Source: Marinomonas spartinae (GTDB lineage: Bacteria; Pseudomonadota; Gammaproteobacteria; Pseudomonadales; Marinomonadaceae). From it: DNA of 64,000 bases. The stretch lies in assembly GCF_016461715.1 (NCBI RefSeq), contig NZ_JAEMUI010000004.1:1-64000 (forward strand). Reading direction: 5' to 3'. Under the pieces are notes generated by a model. It ran no database searches, had not been told where the DNA came from, and saw only the letters and a list, made by a program, of their open reading frames with translations. The first letter of the stretch is position 1. Every line of letters begins with the position of its first letter. Both the position numbers and the translations under genes were made by a program. Below, one piece after another: positions 8,511 to 16,827 of the stretch.

Positions 8511-8786
8511 ATGAAAAACACAAAAGCGACTCTAGCACTAGCCCTTGGTACTGCCGTTGCCCTATCTGCTGTTGCGATGCCAGCGCAAGCGGCTAGCAAA
8601 GAAAAATGCTTTGGTGTTGCTATGGCAGGCCAAAATGATTGTAAAGCAGGCCCAGGCACAACCTGCGCAGGAACATCAAAAGTGGACGATCAAGGCAATG
8701 CCTTCAAACTCGTTCCAGCTGGCACTTGCATGGACATGAAATCGTCTACCTCTCCCACTGGCCACGGCCAGTTAAAAGCCTTCTAA
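8511..8786 (+). CDS. bufA1: Bufferin-type RiPP precursor (DUF2282, BufA1-like)
   Basis: 91 residues from ATG 8511, behind AAAGAGGATACACCC. A Sec signal peptide (about 1-28, ending PAQA-AS) directs it to the periplasm. The mature part has exactly four cysteines, at 33, 44, 52 and 73 (KCFGV, NDCKAG, TTCAGT, GTCMDM). This is the DUF2282 pattern of bufferin precursors. In that family the enzyme BufB converts the two central cysteines (here probably C44 and C52) into thiooxazole-type metal ligands, and the product sequesters copper. Here this is inference from the signature and the gene order. First gene of the operon, under the second ECF promoter. Confidence 0.92.
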   Translation: MKNTKATLALALGTAVALSAVAMPAQAASKEKCFGVAMAGQNDCKAGPGTTCAGTSKVDDQGNAFKLVPAGTCMDMKSSTSPTGHGQLKAF

Positions 8787-8807
8787 GCAGACATTTGGAG
8801 CCTTCTC

Positions 8808-9707
8808 ATGTCTTGTTTAGCAAACAAAGCCGAAGGTGCGCTTAGCGCATCTTCGGGCTTTTTATCTCGCACTGGTATCAGCCTAAAACCCGTGTATTAT
8901 CAGACCATCTTGACCGATTTTCCTGAGATAGGTTTCTTTGAAATTCACGCTGAGAACTATCTGAGTAAAGGCGGCCCTGCGCCCTACTTTTTAGCGCAAA
9001 TTCGTGAACATTACCCGATTACCGTACATGGTGTGGGATTATCCATTGGTGGAGAATCACCTTTGGATGTAGACCATTTAGAACGCGTCGCAACACTGGT
9101 TGAGACGGTACAACCAGAGGTGTTCTCCGAACATCTTGCGTGGTCGTCCCATTATTCGCAGTATTTGAATGACTTACTTCCTGTACCGTACGATCAAGCT
9201 ACACTGGATCGCGTTTGCCGGCACATAGATCAAGTTCAAGAGCGCTTACAGCGCCCTATGCTGTTGGAGAATCCTTCCACCTACTTTGAATTCGCTCGCA
9301 GTAATATGAGTGAAGTCGAGTTTTTGAGCACCATCGCTAAACGTACAGGCTGCGGCCTCTTGCTAGATGTGAATAACGTGGAAGTGTCTTGTTTTAATCG
9401 TAGAGGAAATCCTTACGAGTATTTGAACGCATTTCCGATGGACGCTGTGGGGCAAATTCACTTAGCGGGCCACACCATGGATACGAATCAAGAACTTCCG
9501 CTGAAAATCGACAGTCACGATGACACGGTGAGCCAAAATGTTTGGGGGCTTTATCAGCACACCCTGAGACTGGCAGGCGATGTTCCAACCTTGATTGAGC
9601 GCGACGGCAACTTGCCGTCCATTACCGAATTGTTGAAAGAAGCTCAGTTTGCAGATGAGATTCGACAAGCGGTGATTCAGGAGAGACATCATGAACTCGC
9701 ACTTTAA
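8808..9707 (+). CDS. bufB1: MNIO / DUF692 multinuclear iron oxidase (BufB1-like)
   Basis: 299 residues with a DUF692 TIM-barrel and its metal-ligand motifs in order: EIHAENY (45-51), VHGVGLSIG, SEHLAWS, ENPSTY, LLDVNNV, IHLAGH, DSHDD and LIERDGNLP. MNIO enzymes use two or three irons to modify cysteines of a peptide substrate; the substrate here should be the precursor encoded 21 bases upstream. ATG 8808 follows TTTGGAG. The first 20 codons also form a terminator-like hairpin, so the enzyme may be made at lower level than the precursor. The 3' end overlaps bufC by 17 bases. Confidence 0.93.
   Translation: MSCLANKAEGALSASSGFLSRTGISLKPVYYQTILTDFPEIGFFEIHAENYLSKGGPAPYFLAQIREHYPITVHGVGLSIGGESPLDVDHLERVATLVETVQPEVFSEHLAWSSHYSQYLNDLLPVPYDQATLDRVCRHIDQVQERLQRPMLLENPSTYFEFARSNMSEVEFLSTIAKRTGCGLLLDVNNVEVSCFNRRGNPYEYLNAFPMDAVGQIHLAGHTMDTNQELPLKIDSHDDTVSQNVWGLYQHTLRLAGDVPTLIERDGNLPSITELLKEAQFADEIRQAVIQERHHELAL
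8826..8863 (+). terminator. Terminator-like hairpin inside the 5' end of bufB1 (possible attenuator)
   Basis: AAAGCCGAAGGTGCGC (8826-8841) pairs with GCGCATCTTCGGGCTTT (8845-8861) around a TTA loop, with one bulged C and one G-T pair, and runs into T5 (8859-8863). It has every sequence property of an intrinsic terminator but lies within codons 7-19 of bufB1. Translation could melt it, so partial termination between precursor and enzyme is plausible. Confidence 0.7.
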
Positions 9708-10467
9708 ATCCGCCCTTTTCTCCCAAGACTCACGCTTCTATAACGAGATTAAAGCAGGCTCTTTAGCAGAAAAAGAAACTCGTCTAAACGTCTATCGCAA
9801 TAATGTATTTGTCTCTTTGATTGAAGCACTGAGTGACATTTTTCCGGTTACCCATTCTGTAGTAGGGGATGATTTTTTTCGTGCTATGGCTCGGGCTTAC
9901 ATTGTTGAGCATCCACCAAGTTCACCTATTTTGCGCGAGTACGGACAACACTTTTCAGACTTTATTCGTGGTTTTGAAGCCGCTAACAGTCTGCCTTTTT
10001 TAGCCGACCTTGCCGCGTTGGAGCGTAATTTGCTTACTCTGACTCATGAGAGAGAACACGACACACTGACCCGAGAAGACGTTGCTACGGTGTTTGCCAA
10101 GGTTGAAGATCCAAGTACTTTGTATCTGAGTCTACCGCCTAATACGCAACTATTAGCCTCACCCTTTGCCATTGGCTCTTTGTATCAGGCCCATCAGAGT
10201 GATGGAAAATTACGCTTAGACGAGGTGGATATTTATGGAAGTGAGTATTTACTTTTATGTAAGTCTTTTCTTTATGCACAACTGCATGTTATCCGCTTTA
10301 GCGAAGCCTGTTTTTTAAAGAACCTCTTACAACACAAATCACTGGAAGACGCCATTCCAGATGAAGCCGATTTTGATCTAGGCAGCATGCTGGCCAAATT
10401 GATGAAATGGCAGCTGATTAGCCGTATTTCGAACCAACCACCAGCCATTCACCAACAAGAAAAATAA
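9691..10467 (+). CDS. bufC1: DUF2063 recognition partner of the MNIO enzyme (BufC1-like)
   Basis: 258 residues. The N-terminal DUF2063 domain shows the pattern FYNEIKAG...RLNVYRNNVFVSLIEALSDIFPVTHSVVGDDFFRAMARAYI and PILREYGQHFSDFI (about 15-95), followed by a less conserved helical C-terminal domain. DUF2063 proteins accompany DUF692 enzymes and are thought to present the precursor peptide to them. Its start lies 17 bases inside bufB1, so translation is coupled. No signal peptide; modification takes place in the cytoplasm. Confidence 0.9.
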   Translation: MNSHFKSALFSQDSRFYNEIKAGSLAEKETRLNVYRNNVFVSLIEALSDIFPVTHSVVGDDFFRAMARAYIVEHPPSSPILREYGQHFSDFIRGFEAANSLPFLADLAALERNLLTLTHEREHDTLTREDVATVFAKVEDPSTLYLSLPPNTQLLASPFAIGSLYQAHQSDGKLRLDEVDIYGSEYLLLCKSFLYAQLHVIRFSEACFLKNLLQHKSLEDAIPDEADFDLGSMLAKLMKWQLISRISNQPPAIHQQEK

Positions 10468-10477
10468 GGAAAACACT

Positions 10478-10948
10478 ATGGTGCGTTTCATACTATCTAG
10501 AAGTGAGAGTCTGTTTCATCTGATTCCGGAGTCCGTGATTTTGTTCATAGCCCGCTTTGGTATCGCTGCGGTATTTTGGAAATCCGGTCAGACTAAAATC
10601 GAAGGATTCTCTCTAGACATTATCAGCAGACATATGCATCTAGGCTGGCCGCACCTGTCAGACACCGCGATTTATTTATTCGAGAACGATTACAAGCTGC
10701 CACTCCTCACCCCTGTGGTTGCCGCTGTGATGGCGGCCTTGGCTGAGCATATTTTATCGACCTTGATTTTATTTGGCTTATTTACGCGTTTAGCGGCATT
10801 TGGCTTAGCCTTTATGACCCTGGTGATTGAGATTTTCGTCTACCCGGATGCTTACCCAACCCATGCTACTTGGTTAGCTATTACCTTACTGCTGATGGTA
10901 AAAGGGGCAGGCAAACTCTCTTTGGATCATTGGATTAACAAAGGTTAA
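10478..10948 (+). CDS. DoxX-family membrane protein of the bufferin operon
   Basis: 156 residues with four predicted membrane helices (FIARFGIAAVFWKSGQTKI; VVAAVMAALAEHILSTLILFGLF; LAAFGLAFMTLVIEIFVYP; WLAITLLLMVKGAGKLSLD). The R-G...F-x-SG-x-K pattern in the first helix and the GaGklSLDhw ending are typical of DoxX. It starts 10 bases after bufC1. DoxX proteins are frequent in bufferin operons; a redox role at the membrane is suspected but not established. Confidence 0.88.
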   Translation: MVRFILSRSESLFHLIPESVILFIARFGIAAVFWKSGQTKIEGFSLDIISRHMHLGWPHLSDTAIYLFENDYKLPLLTPVVAAVMAALAEHILSTLILFGLFTRLAAFGLAFMTLVIEIFVYPDAYPTHATWLAITLLLMVKGAGKLSLDHWINKG

Positions 10949-11058
10949 TGCTTAGACACAGGAAGGGTAAACATGGAATGAAGGTCGATTCTTACGTTTG
11001 GCGATGAACAAACCGACTGAGATACTTTACATTTTCCAGCCCAATTTGAGCCGACCTA

Positions 11059-11658
11059 TTAGAAAATACGTCGCAATGTGGTTTTATAAAATTCAAAGGC
11101 GTCAACAGCGCCTTTTAACACGCGATGGGATTGCTCATCAGTCAGTTCCAGAGCATCCAACTGCGCAACAAATTGACGCCAATGGAGCGCTCGTCCTTCA
11201 ATGGGCGACGCTAAATGCCATGCACCATGATCTTTATCATAGTAGAGTTTTTGCGTTTCTTTATACAAAAAAGCGGCGCCGATGTTCGACCCTTCGCTGC
11301 AATATAACCAACCAATGGCCTCGTATACATCATCCACTCTCGCCACCATACTGGCATCAACCTGTGGCGTTAACCCAAGATCCGCCAAATCCGCTTCGAC
11401 TGCAGCCAAACGCGATAATGTACTAAGCCCTGGTAGCATAGCTTGCAATGGTTCATGGTGATACAAGGGAGCAACACTAAGATGAAAAAGATACTGCAGC
11501 GTTAGAAACTTCGCATAATTTTCTTGACTGGCGAAGGGTTTAGAGGACATCACCATCTGGTCTACCCCATCGTGGTCTCCTCGGGTAGACAGTTTTAAAA
11601 ATTTAGCGAGGGAGTGTTGATCTTTTTCATCCAAGGTAACGGCCATTTTTTGTCTCAT
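11059..11658 (-). CDS. hemO: Bacterial heme oxygenase (biliverdin-producing)
   Basis: 199 residues, all helical. The proximal heme His lies in LKLSTRGDHDGVD near the N-terminus. The distal helix is EAIGWLYCSEGSNIGAAFLYKET, carrying the Gly-rich GSxxGA kink over the heme. Heme oxygenase opens heme to biliverdin, CO and iron. ATG 11658 is the listed start; ATG 11646, with GAGA eight bases upstream, is an alternative. The DUF454 gene lies 50 bases upstream on the same strand, and together they follow znuB. No heme transporter is nearby. I see no clear Fur box. Confidence 0.85.
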   Translation of the reverse strand: MRQKMAVTLDEKDQHSLAKFLKLSTRGDHDGVDQMVMSSKPFASQENYAKFLTLQYLFHLSVAPLYHHEPLQAMLPGLSTLSRLAAVEADLADLGLTPQVDASMVARVDDVYEAIGWLYCSEGSNIGAAFLYKETQKLYYDKDHGAWHLASPIEGRALHWRQFVAQLDALELTDEQSHRVLKGAVDAFEFYKTTLRRIF

Positions 11659-11708
11659 TCAGTATTTAATGTCATTAATGGTAGAAACAATACGAAATAA
11701 CCGCCAAG

Positions 11709-12143
11709 CTAAACAGTCGCCTTTTTTACGGATTCGGGGCGAGACCATATCCATATATTGGCGCACAACATGCACCCGATACACAGAGCAATCAGTAAAG
11801 TATGCAAGGCACTTAGTAACAATAAAATCGCGCAGACCAGCATACTGATGGTGGCAGCGATTTTACTTTTTCGAGAGACGACACGTCCATGATGCCAGTT
11901 ATATAACAGAGGGCCCGTAAAACGGTTTTCATGTAAAAATCGATAAATACGCGGCGATGCTTTAGAAGAAGACCAAGCACACAACAAAATAAACTCAGTG
12001 GCAGGAATCCCAGGCACCAAAATACCGACAAACGCCATAATCAAGCTCAAGACGGCGATGATCTGAAAAGCCAATCTTTTTGTACGCCCCATCTGCGGAG
12101 GTGTTACTGGGTCGACACAGACAGTGTCTTTTAGATCTTTCAT
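11709..12143 (-). CDS. DUF454 / YbaN-family membrane protein
   Basis: 144 residues with three or four hydrophobic segments and the family pattern FVGILVPGIPATEFILLCAWSSSKASPRIYRFLHENRFTGPLLYNWHHGRVVSRKSKI. YbaN proteins are inner-membrane proteins of unknown function; I recall them next to heme oxygenase genes in other proteobacteria. The start is 44 bases after the znuB stop and the hemO start is 50 bases after this stop. This gene may therefore be read through from the Zur-controlled operon. Confidence 0.85.
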   Translation of the reverse strand: MKDLKDTVCVDPVTPPQMGRTKRLAFQIIAVLSLIMAFVGILVPGIPATEFILLCAWSSSKASPRIYRFLHENRFTGPLLYNWHHGRVVSRKSKIAATISMLVCAILLLLSALHTLLIALCIGCMLCANIWIWSRPESVKKATV

Positions 12144-12187
12144 TTTTTAACGCCATTTTTTTATCGATGAAAAAAGTATACCACTCG

Positions 12188-12976
12188 CTAACGCCGCCTA
12201 AACGGTAAACTATAAGTAATCAAAAACAACATGGCAGCACACACCACCACACTGGGTCCGGTTGGGGTATCCCAATGATAAGATGCCCACAAGCCACCGC
12301 ATACGGACAAACAACCAATAAAGCTAGCCATTACCGCCATTTGAATCGGCGTAGCAGACACCTTGCGAGCGGTCGCAGCAGGAATGATCATCAAAGAGGT
12401 AATCAGCAACACCCCAACGATTTTCATCGCCACCGCAATAACCAGCGCCACTAGCAACATCAAAAGCAACCGGATCGATTCCACTGGATAGCCTTCCACT
12501 TTTGCTAACTCTTCGTTCACCGTCATGGCCAATAATGGCTTCCAAAAAGCCACCAGTAAAGCAATAACGAGCAAACCGCCACCATATACCCAATACAAAT
12601 CGGTTTGACTAATCGCCAGCAAATCGCCAAATAAATACGCCATTAAATCGATGCGGATATTATCGAGAAAACTCACGGCCACCAAACCAAGAGAAAGAGA
12701 AGAGTGGGCGAGAATGCCCAACAAGGTATCCGTAGCGATAATATGCTTCTTTTGCAACGTCACCAAAACAGCGGCCAAGCCCACACACAAAACGATAATG
12801 GCAAGGTTCAAATTAACATTCAGCAAAAAGCCCAATGCCACCCCGAGCAAGGCCGAATGGGCAAGCGTATCGCCAAAATACGCCATACGTCGCCATACAA
12901 CAAAGGAGCCTAATGGCCCTGCTACCGCCGCGACGCCCAGCCCCCCGATTAAGGCTCTGATTAAAAAATCCATCAT
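12188..12976 (-). CDS. znuB: Zinc ABC transporter permease ZnuB
   Basis: 262 residues from the ATG pair at 12976/12973; an in-frame start at 13015 would add 13 non-hydrophobic residues unlike the family. It has about eight membrane helices and the ABC-3 permease pattern GPLGSFVVWRRMAYFGDTLAHSALLGVALG near the N-terminus, and VKIVGVLLITSLMIIPAATAR-like sequence in the middle. It forms the membrane channel for zinc import with ZnuC. It lies 54 bases downstream of znuC. Confidence 0.92.
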   Translation of the reverse strand: MMDFLIRALIGGLGVAAVAGPLGSFVVWRRMAYFGDTLAHSALLGVALGFLLNVNLNLAIIVLCVGLAAVLVTLQKKHIIATDTLLGILAHSSLSLGLVAVSFLDNIRIDLMAYLFGDLLAISQTDLYWVYGGGLLVIALLVAFWKPLLAMTVNEELAKVEGYPVESIRLLLMLLVALVIAVAMKIVGVLLITSLMIIPAATARKVSATPIQMAVMASFIGCLSVCGGLWASYHWDTPTGPSVVVCAAMLFLITYSLPFRRR

Positions 12977-13030
12977 ATTACAGAATACTCCAAACTGGCA
13001 CGTAGAAAACGACACATAGATATAACGACA

Positions 13031-13825
13031 TTAATGGTGGGAGCAATGGGTGTGATCGTGATGATCACCATCCTGCGGGGTATCAGCGTCGAGCACGTCG
13101 CCATGCTTATCATGAACATGATCGTGTTGATGGGCGTAAATGGCGATGGACTCATCTGCGCCAGGAATGCCAAATAAAGCCTGATAAGCAGGGTGTCCAG
13201 TCACCTGCTGGGGGGTACCCGAGCAGCACACATGCTGATTAATGCACACTACCGTATCGGTTTTGGCCATGACTAAATGCAAATCGTGAGACACCATCAG
13301 CACCGCGCAATGCAACTCATTGCGAATATTTTCTATCAGATTATAGAGCGCCACCTGGCCATTCACATCCACACCTTGTACTGGCTCATCCAGAACCAAT
13401 AAATTCGGACGATTCAACAAAGCACGAGCTAACAATACCCGTTGCGTTTCTCCTCCTGACAGCACATGTACTTGTGAATTCAACAGATGCTCAACACCAA
13501 CCTTTTCCAGTGTCGGTAAAATATCACGTTTATTGACGTTACGAACCAGCGCCAAAAAATGCTTCACCGTCAGCGGCAAGGTGGGATCAATGTGCAATTT
13601 CTGCGGCATATAACCAATGCGTAATGCTTTATTGCGTATTACTTTACCGGAGGTCGGTTCTTGCAGCCCCAACAAAGTACGAATCAAGGTACTTTTGCCA
13701 CTACCATTTGGACCGATCAGGGTGACAATCTCCCCCTCGTCTATGGTCATATCAATACTGGACAATAAAATACGACGGTCGAACGTAATGCCGATGTTTT
13801 CGAACGTGACTAAACGGGTGCTCAC
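13031..13825 (-). CDS. znuC: Zinc ABC transporter ATPase ZnuC with His-rich tail
   Basis: 264 residues, GTG start overlapping the zur stop by four bases (GTGA). Walker [10 protein letters not shown], the signature LSGGETQ, Walker B LLVLDEP and switch His in MVSHDLH are intact. The last 35 residues are rich in His and Asp ([12 protein letters not shown]...[11 protein letters not shown]), a likely cytoplasmic zinc-binding tail as in some other ZnuC proteins. Energises ZnuB-mediated zinc uptake. The substrate-binding protein gene znuA is not in this locus. Confidence 0.93.
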   Translation of the reverse strand: MSTRLVTFENIGITFDRRILLSSIDMTIDEGEIVTLIGPNGSGKSTLIRTLLGLQEPTSGKVIRNKALRIGYMPQKLHIDPTLPLTVKHFLALVRNVNKRDILPTLEKVGVEHLLNSQVHVLSGGETQRVLLARALLNRPNLLVLDEPVQGVDVNGQVALYNLIENIRNELHCAVLMVSHDLHLVMAKTDTVVCINQHVCCSGTPQQVTGHPAYQALFGIPGADESIAIYAHQHDHVHDKHGDVLDADTPQDGDHHDHTHCSHH

Positions 13826-14346
13826 GACTTATCCTTAGCGGCTTTTTTGGCAGCTTCACCCGCACTTTTACAGGTGGCGCACAACCCCGTTAACTCGATG
13901 GTTTCCGCACGCAATTCAAAGCCTTGTTTTTTCGCTTTATCGATCAAAGAGGCATGAATGTCTTGATAATCGAACTCCATCACATTGTGGCATTCGTCGC
14001 AAATCAAAAAATACCCTTTATGGGCTCTGTCCGCATGGGCACACCCCAAATAGGCATTCATGGACTCCACCTTGTGGATTAAGCCAGCACCGAGTAAAAA
14101 GTCCAGTGCACGATAAACCGTCGGAGGAGCCGAATTAAATCCTTCTTCCGCCAATTTTGCCAATAACTGATACGCCCCTAGTGGACGGTGGCTTTCCCAG
14201 ATCAATTCCAATGCCCGACGACGTACCTTGGTTAAACGCTGCCCTTGTTCCAGACACAATGCTTCCGCCGTCTGCAGCGCCGATTCAACACAATGGTCAT
14301 GATCGTGATGCTCTTCATCCTTAGGATGATTGTGTTTTTCACTCAT
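13822..14346 (-). CDS. zur: Zinc uptake regulator Zur (Fur family)
   Basis: 174 residues from ATG 14346, which overlaps the zevB stop by one base (TAATG). The N-terminal tail is His-rich ([17 protein letters not shown]). The winged-helix part has [30 protein letters not shown] and [23 protein letters not shown]. The structural zinc site is CDEC and CATC. Family knowledge: Zur represses zinc import genes in the presence of zinc by binding a GTTATA-N-TATAAC palindrome, and such a site lies before this operon. It is therefore probably self-regulated. Confidence 0.92.
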   Translation of the reverse strand: MSEKHNHPKDEEHHDHDHCVESALQTAEALCLEQGQRLTKVRRRALELIWESHRPLGAYQLLAKLAEEGFNSAPPTVYRALDFLLGAGLIHKVESMNAYLGCAHADRAHKGYFLICDECHNVMEFDYQDIHASLIDKAKKQGFELRAETIELTGLCATCKSAGEAAKKAAKDKS

Positions 14347-15359
14347 TAAAAAGGCCTTCCTGCATAGCTTGCGTACGTCCAAATCATGGAAATACTGATA
14401 ATAATTAGAGCAATCGCTGCAAAATACCCAAAGCCAACGGATAGCCGTCTCTGCCAGACGCCTTGTGTACCTGTGATTGCAAAACTGCTGTCGCGTATCA
14501 TAACACTAATGATCGCCAACCCTGCCACCGTGATGGCTGTCCCCAGAGACATCGCTGCTGTCGCCACGAGTCCCCAATGAAAAATACCGGCACTCATGGA
14601 AAACACCAAAACCAGCACGGCGCCAGTACAGGGACGTATCCCCACGGCTCCCACCATAGCCCAAATACTACGACGGTCCGCTTTTTGGTCATCCAACACA
14701 ACCTGCTCGGTAGACTTGACTTCACCCTGATGATGTTGGCAAACCGAGTGGTCACAATCTTTATGCTCACCACCATGATCATGGGTATGAGTATGAGTAT
14801 GAGTGTGATGAGCCTCTATGTGCTTGTGATCATGGGAATGATCGTGCCCACAGCTGGACTTACCTCGTAGTAAACGCACCAACATCCAGACACCAATTAA
14901 GCCCACGGCAGCAAAACTGGCGATCTCGAAAAATTGGCTGATGCGCATGGCCTTACCAACTAGGGAAAATATCTGCCCCAACACCACAATCAAGGCCACC
15001 GCCATCAAGCCTTGTACGGCCGCACACAAAAAAGACAGGCTAATGGCTCGGCGCAGTGGCGCGCGACTGGCTAACATATAAGAAGAAATGACGGCTTTAC
15101 CATGGCCCGGCCCCGCCGCATGGAAAATGCCATAAATAAAGCTTCCTGAGACTAAAGACCACAGCAGCGCTGGGCTATCGTGACAACTTAGCTTTTGCAC
15201 CGCCATCACCAACTGACGGTGTAAATCCACCTGCTCGTAGACCACCCAGTTAAGAAAGCGTGTATAACCAAAATCGCTCCAATCCCAAGCAGCATAGGCA
15301 TCAATCGGCATCGACAGACATACACAGGACATCAACAAAAAAACGGCGTTCTTAGCCAT
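14346..15359 (-). CDS. zevB: NicO-family metal permease, ZevB-like
   Basis: About 337 residues from ATG 15359 (a TTG three bases upstream is possible). A signal-like N-terminal helix is followed by about six membrane segments. Conserved HAAGPGHGKAVISSY and VGIRPCTGAVLVLVFS mark the NicO/RcnA-like transporter family. A central loop (about 170-215) is extremely His-rich, with alternating HTHTHTHTHDHGG. The homologue ZevB of Haemophilus influenzae works with ZevA, a DUF1007 protein, in zinc acquisition, and a DUF1007 gene lies 1.5 kb away. It is the first gene behind the Zur box, so zinc is its most likely substrate; nickel or cobalt cannot be excluded. Confidence 0.85.
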   Translation of the reverse strand: MAKNAVFLLMSCVCLSMPIDAYAAWDWSDFGYTRFLNWVVYEQVDLHRQLVMAVQKLSCHDSPALLWSLVSGSFIYGIFHAAGPGHGKAVISSYMLASRAPLRRAISLSFLCAAVQGLMAVALIVVLGQIFSLVGKAMRISQFFEIASFAAVGLIGVWMLVRLLRGKSSCGHDHSHDHKHIEAHHTHTHTHTHDHGGEHKDCDHSVCQHHQGEVKSTEQVVLDDQKADRRSIWAMVGAVGIRPCTGAVLVLVFSMSAGIFHWGLVATAAMSLGTAITVAGLAIISVMIRDSSFAITGTQGVWQRRLSVGFGYFAAIALIIISISMIWTYASYAGRPF

Positions 15360-15387
15360 CAACTTCTCACTTAGTCACCACAATCCC

Positions 15388-15400
15388 GTTATACTATAAC
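15388..15400 (-). promoter_or_regulatory. Zur box before zevB-zur-znuC-znuB
   Basis: GTTATA-C-TATAAC is a perfect palindrome that matches the core of the gammaproteobacterial Zur operator. It lies 29 bases upstream of the zevB ATG, where bound Zur would block transcription. Confidence 0.85.
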
Positions 15401-15498
15401 AGGACGGAGACAAGAAGAAGTCGACGCACCAATACGCCGTTTCAAAAAATGACTTTTCGCTGTAAAACAGGCCCTAGGAGGCACAATAATACTGACGG

Positions 15499-16107
15499 TT
15501 AAGCCGGATGCAAAAAGCCCATCACGCCACTCATTAAAATTTGCGATGCCATTGCCGCCAGAATCAAGCCCGTAATTTTAGACAAGACATTTAATCCTGT
15601 TCGCCCAAGCATCTTTTCGATTAACGAGCCAGAATACAAAATCACCGCCAAAGATAAGAGGGCGAGCAGCAACCCCATGATCCCCATGACTAATTGCCAA
15701 CCATGGAGTTCAGCACCGTATACCAAAATAGTACCGATGGTGGCCGGACCAATAATAATAGGCACTGCCAAAGGAACGACTGATACATCGTCACGCTCTT
15801 CACTCGGCATGCCCACGGCGTGGTTACGTGTGCCATCTTTGACCAAGCTTAAAGCGGACAAAAATAGCAACACACCGGAGCCAATGCGGAATGCATCCAA
15901 AGTAATGCCTAGTACATTAAATAACGCCCCACCAAAAAATAGCAGCACCATAGCAATGACTAATGAGGCAATCAGTGCCTTATTAGCCACTTGTCGTCGT
16001 GAGGCCGCAGACTCACCTCGCGTTAACGCGAGAAACATAGACAGCACAAAAAAGGGAGCAAACAGGAAAAAGAATTTAATCCAAGTCGTAATTAATAAGC
16101 TTATCAA
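15499..16107 (-). CDS. MarC-family integral membrane protein
   Basis: 202 residues with six membrane helices. The family signs are FFFLFAPFFVLSMFLALTRGE in helix 1, DAFRIGSGVLLFLSALSLV, VPLAVPIIIGPATIGTILVYG and a final helix GLILAAMASQILMSGV. MarC/UPF0056 proteins were once linked to multiple antibiotic resistance, but their transport role is unproven. The gene follows the LysE-like gene by 37 bases on the same strand. Confidence 0.88.
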   Translation of the reverse strand: MISLLITTWIKFFFLFAPFFVLSMFLALTRGESAASRRQVANKALIASLVIAMVLLFFGGALFNVLGITLDAFRIGSGVLLFLSALSLVKDGTRNHAVGMPSEERDDVSVVPLAVPIIIGPATIGTILVYGAELHGWQLVMGIMGLLLALLSLAVILYSGSLIEKMLGRTGLNVLSKITGLILAAMASQILMSGVMGFLHPA

Positions 16108-16143
16108 GAGAGTTGTCCAAGATCGGCATTGCTTAGAAAGGGA

Positions 16144-16779
16144 TCACCTTTGAAACAATGCGAGTTTCACACCAAAGCCCAACAGCAATACTCCCGTTAG
16201 ACTATCCAAGACTTGCGCCACTTTTGGTCGCGCCAGCCACACTCGCGCTCGATGAACCATAAGCGCGAGAAACGTTTGCCACACCATCGCTATGATAAAG
16301 TGAAGGGAGGCCATAAAAAGCGATTGAACCAAGGCTGAATGAGCCGGGTCAATAAATTGCGGCAAAAATGCCATGTAAAAAATAATCGGTTTCGGATTCA
16401 ATACATTCGACAGAATGCCTTGGCGAAAACATCCCCAGCGCGTCAGAGCTCTAGGGGATTTTACTTCCTTAAACGTCATGCCCTTCGGAGCCAACGCACT
16501 GCGGATGGCTTGTACCCCCAAGTACACAAGATAAGCTGCGCCAAGCAGTTTAAAGACGGTAAACAGCTCAGCCGACCCCAGTAGAATGACCGACAACCCC
16601 AATGCAGATACCGTCGCATGGGCAAACAATCCCATACAAATACCTAAGCTTGTCAAAAATCCTAAACGCCAACCCCCGGATGCGGCATTACGCATCACCA
16701 AAATCGTATCCACACCAGGACTTAAGGTCAGCAGTGTGATTGCGACCAGAAAAGGCAACCATTGGAAATGTTCTAACAT
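16144..16779 (-). CDS. LysE/RhtB-family amino acid exporter
   Basis: 211 residues from ATG 16779, which has GAAGGG at the right distance; a TTG at 16800 would add seven residues. Six membrane helices with the family pattern LTLSPGVDTILVMRNAASGGWRLGFLTSLGICMGLFAHATVSALGL near the N-terminus and LLGAAYLVYLGVQAIRS in the middle. NPKPIIFYMAFLPQFI is typical. Likely exports an amino acid such as threonine or homoserine, or a derivative; the substrate is not visible. Its closeness to thrB is suggestive only. Confidence 0.88.
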   Translation of the reverse strand: MLEHFQWLPFLVAITLLTLSPGVDTILVMRNAASGGWRLGFLTSLGICMGLFAHATVSALGLSVILLGSAELFTVFKLLGAAYLVYLGVQAIRSALAPKGMTFKEVKSPRALTRWGCFRQGILSNVLNPKPIIFYMAFLPQFIDPAHSALVQSLFMASLHFIIAMVWQTFLALMVHRARVWLARPKVAQVLDSLTGVLLLGFGVKLALFQR

Positions 16780-16827
16780 CAAGACAAGCCCTTCAGACAA
16801 CGTACAATAGGATGATCGTATAGAATG

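Noticed and set aside
10998-11426. 142-codon open frame on the plus strand
   Set aside because: Lies antisense to the heme oxygenase gene, which has clear family motifs; the product has no recognisable domain.
12651-13019. 122-codon plus-strand frame
   Set aside because: Antisense to znuB; Lys/Thr/Pro-rich composition typical of a shadow of a membrane protein.
14760-14840. Short tandem repeat that might suggest a CRISPR or VNTR locus
   Set aside because: It is a coding repeat for the His-Thr tract of ZevB, with units of only a few bases and no spacers.
15677-16153. 158-codon plus-strand frame
   Set aside because: Antisense to MarC, no ribosome-binding site or domain.
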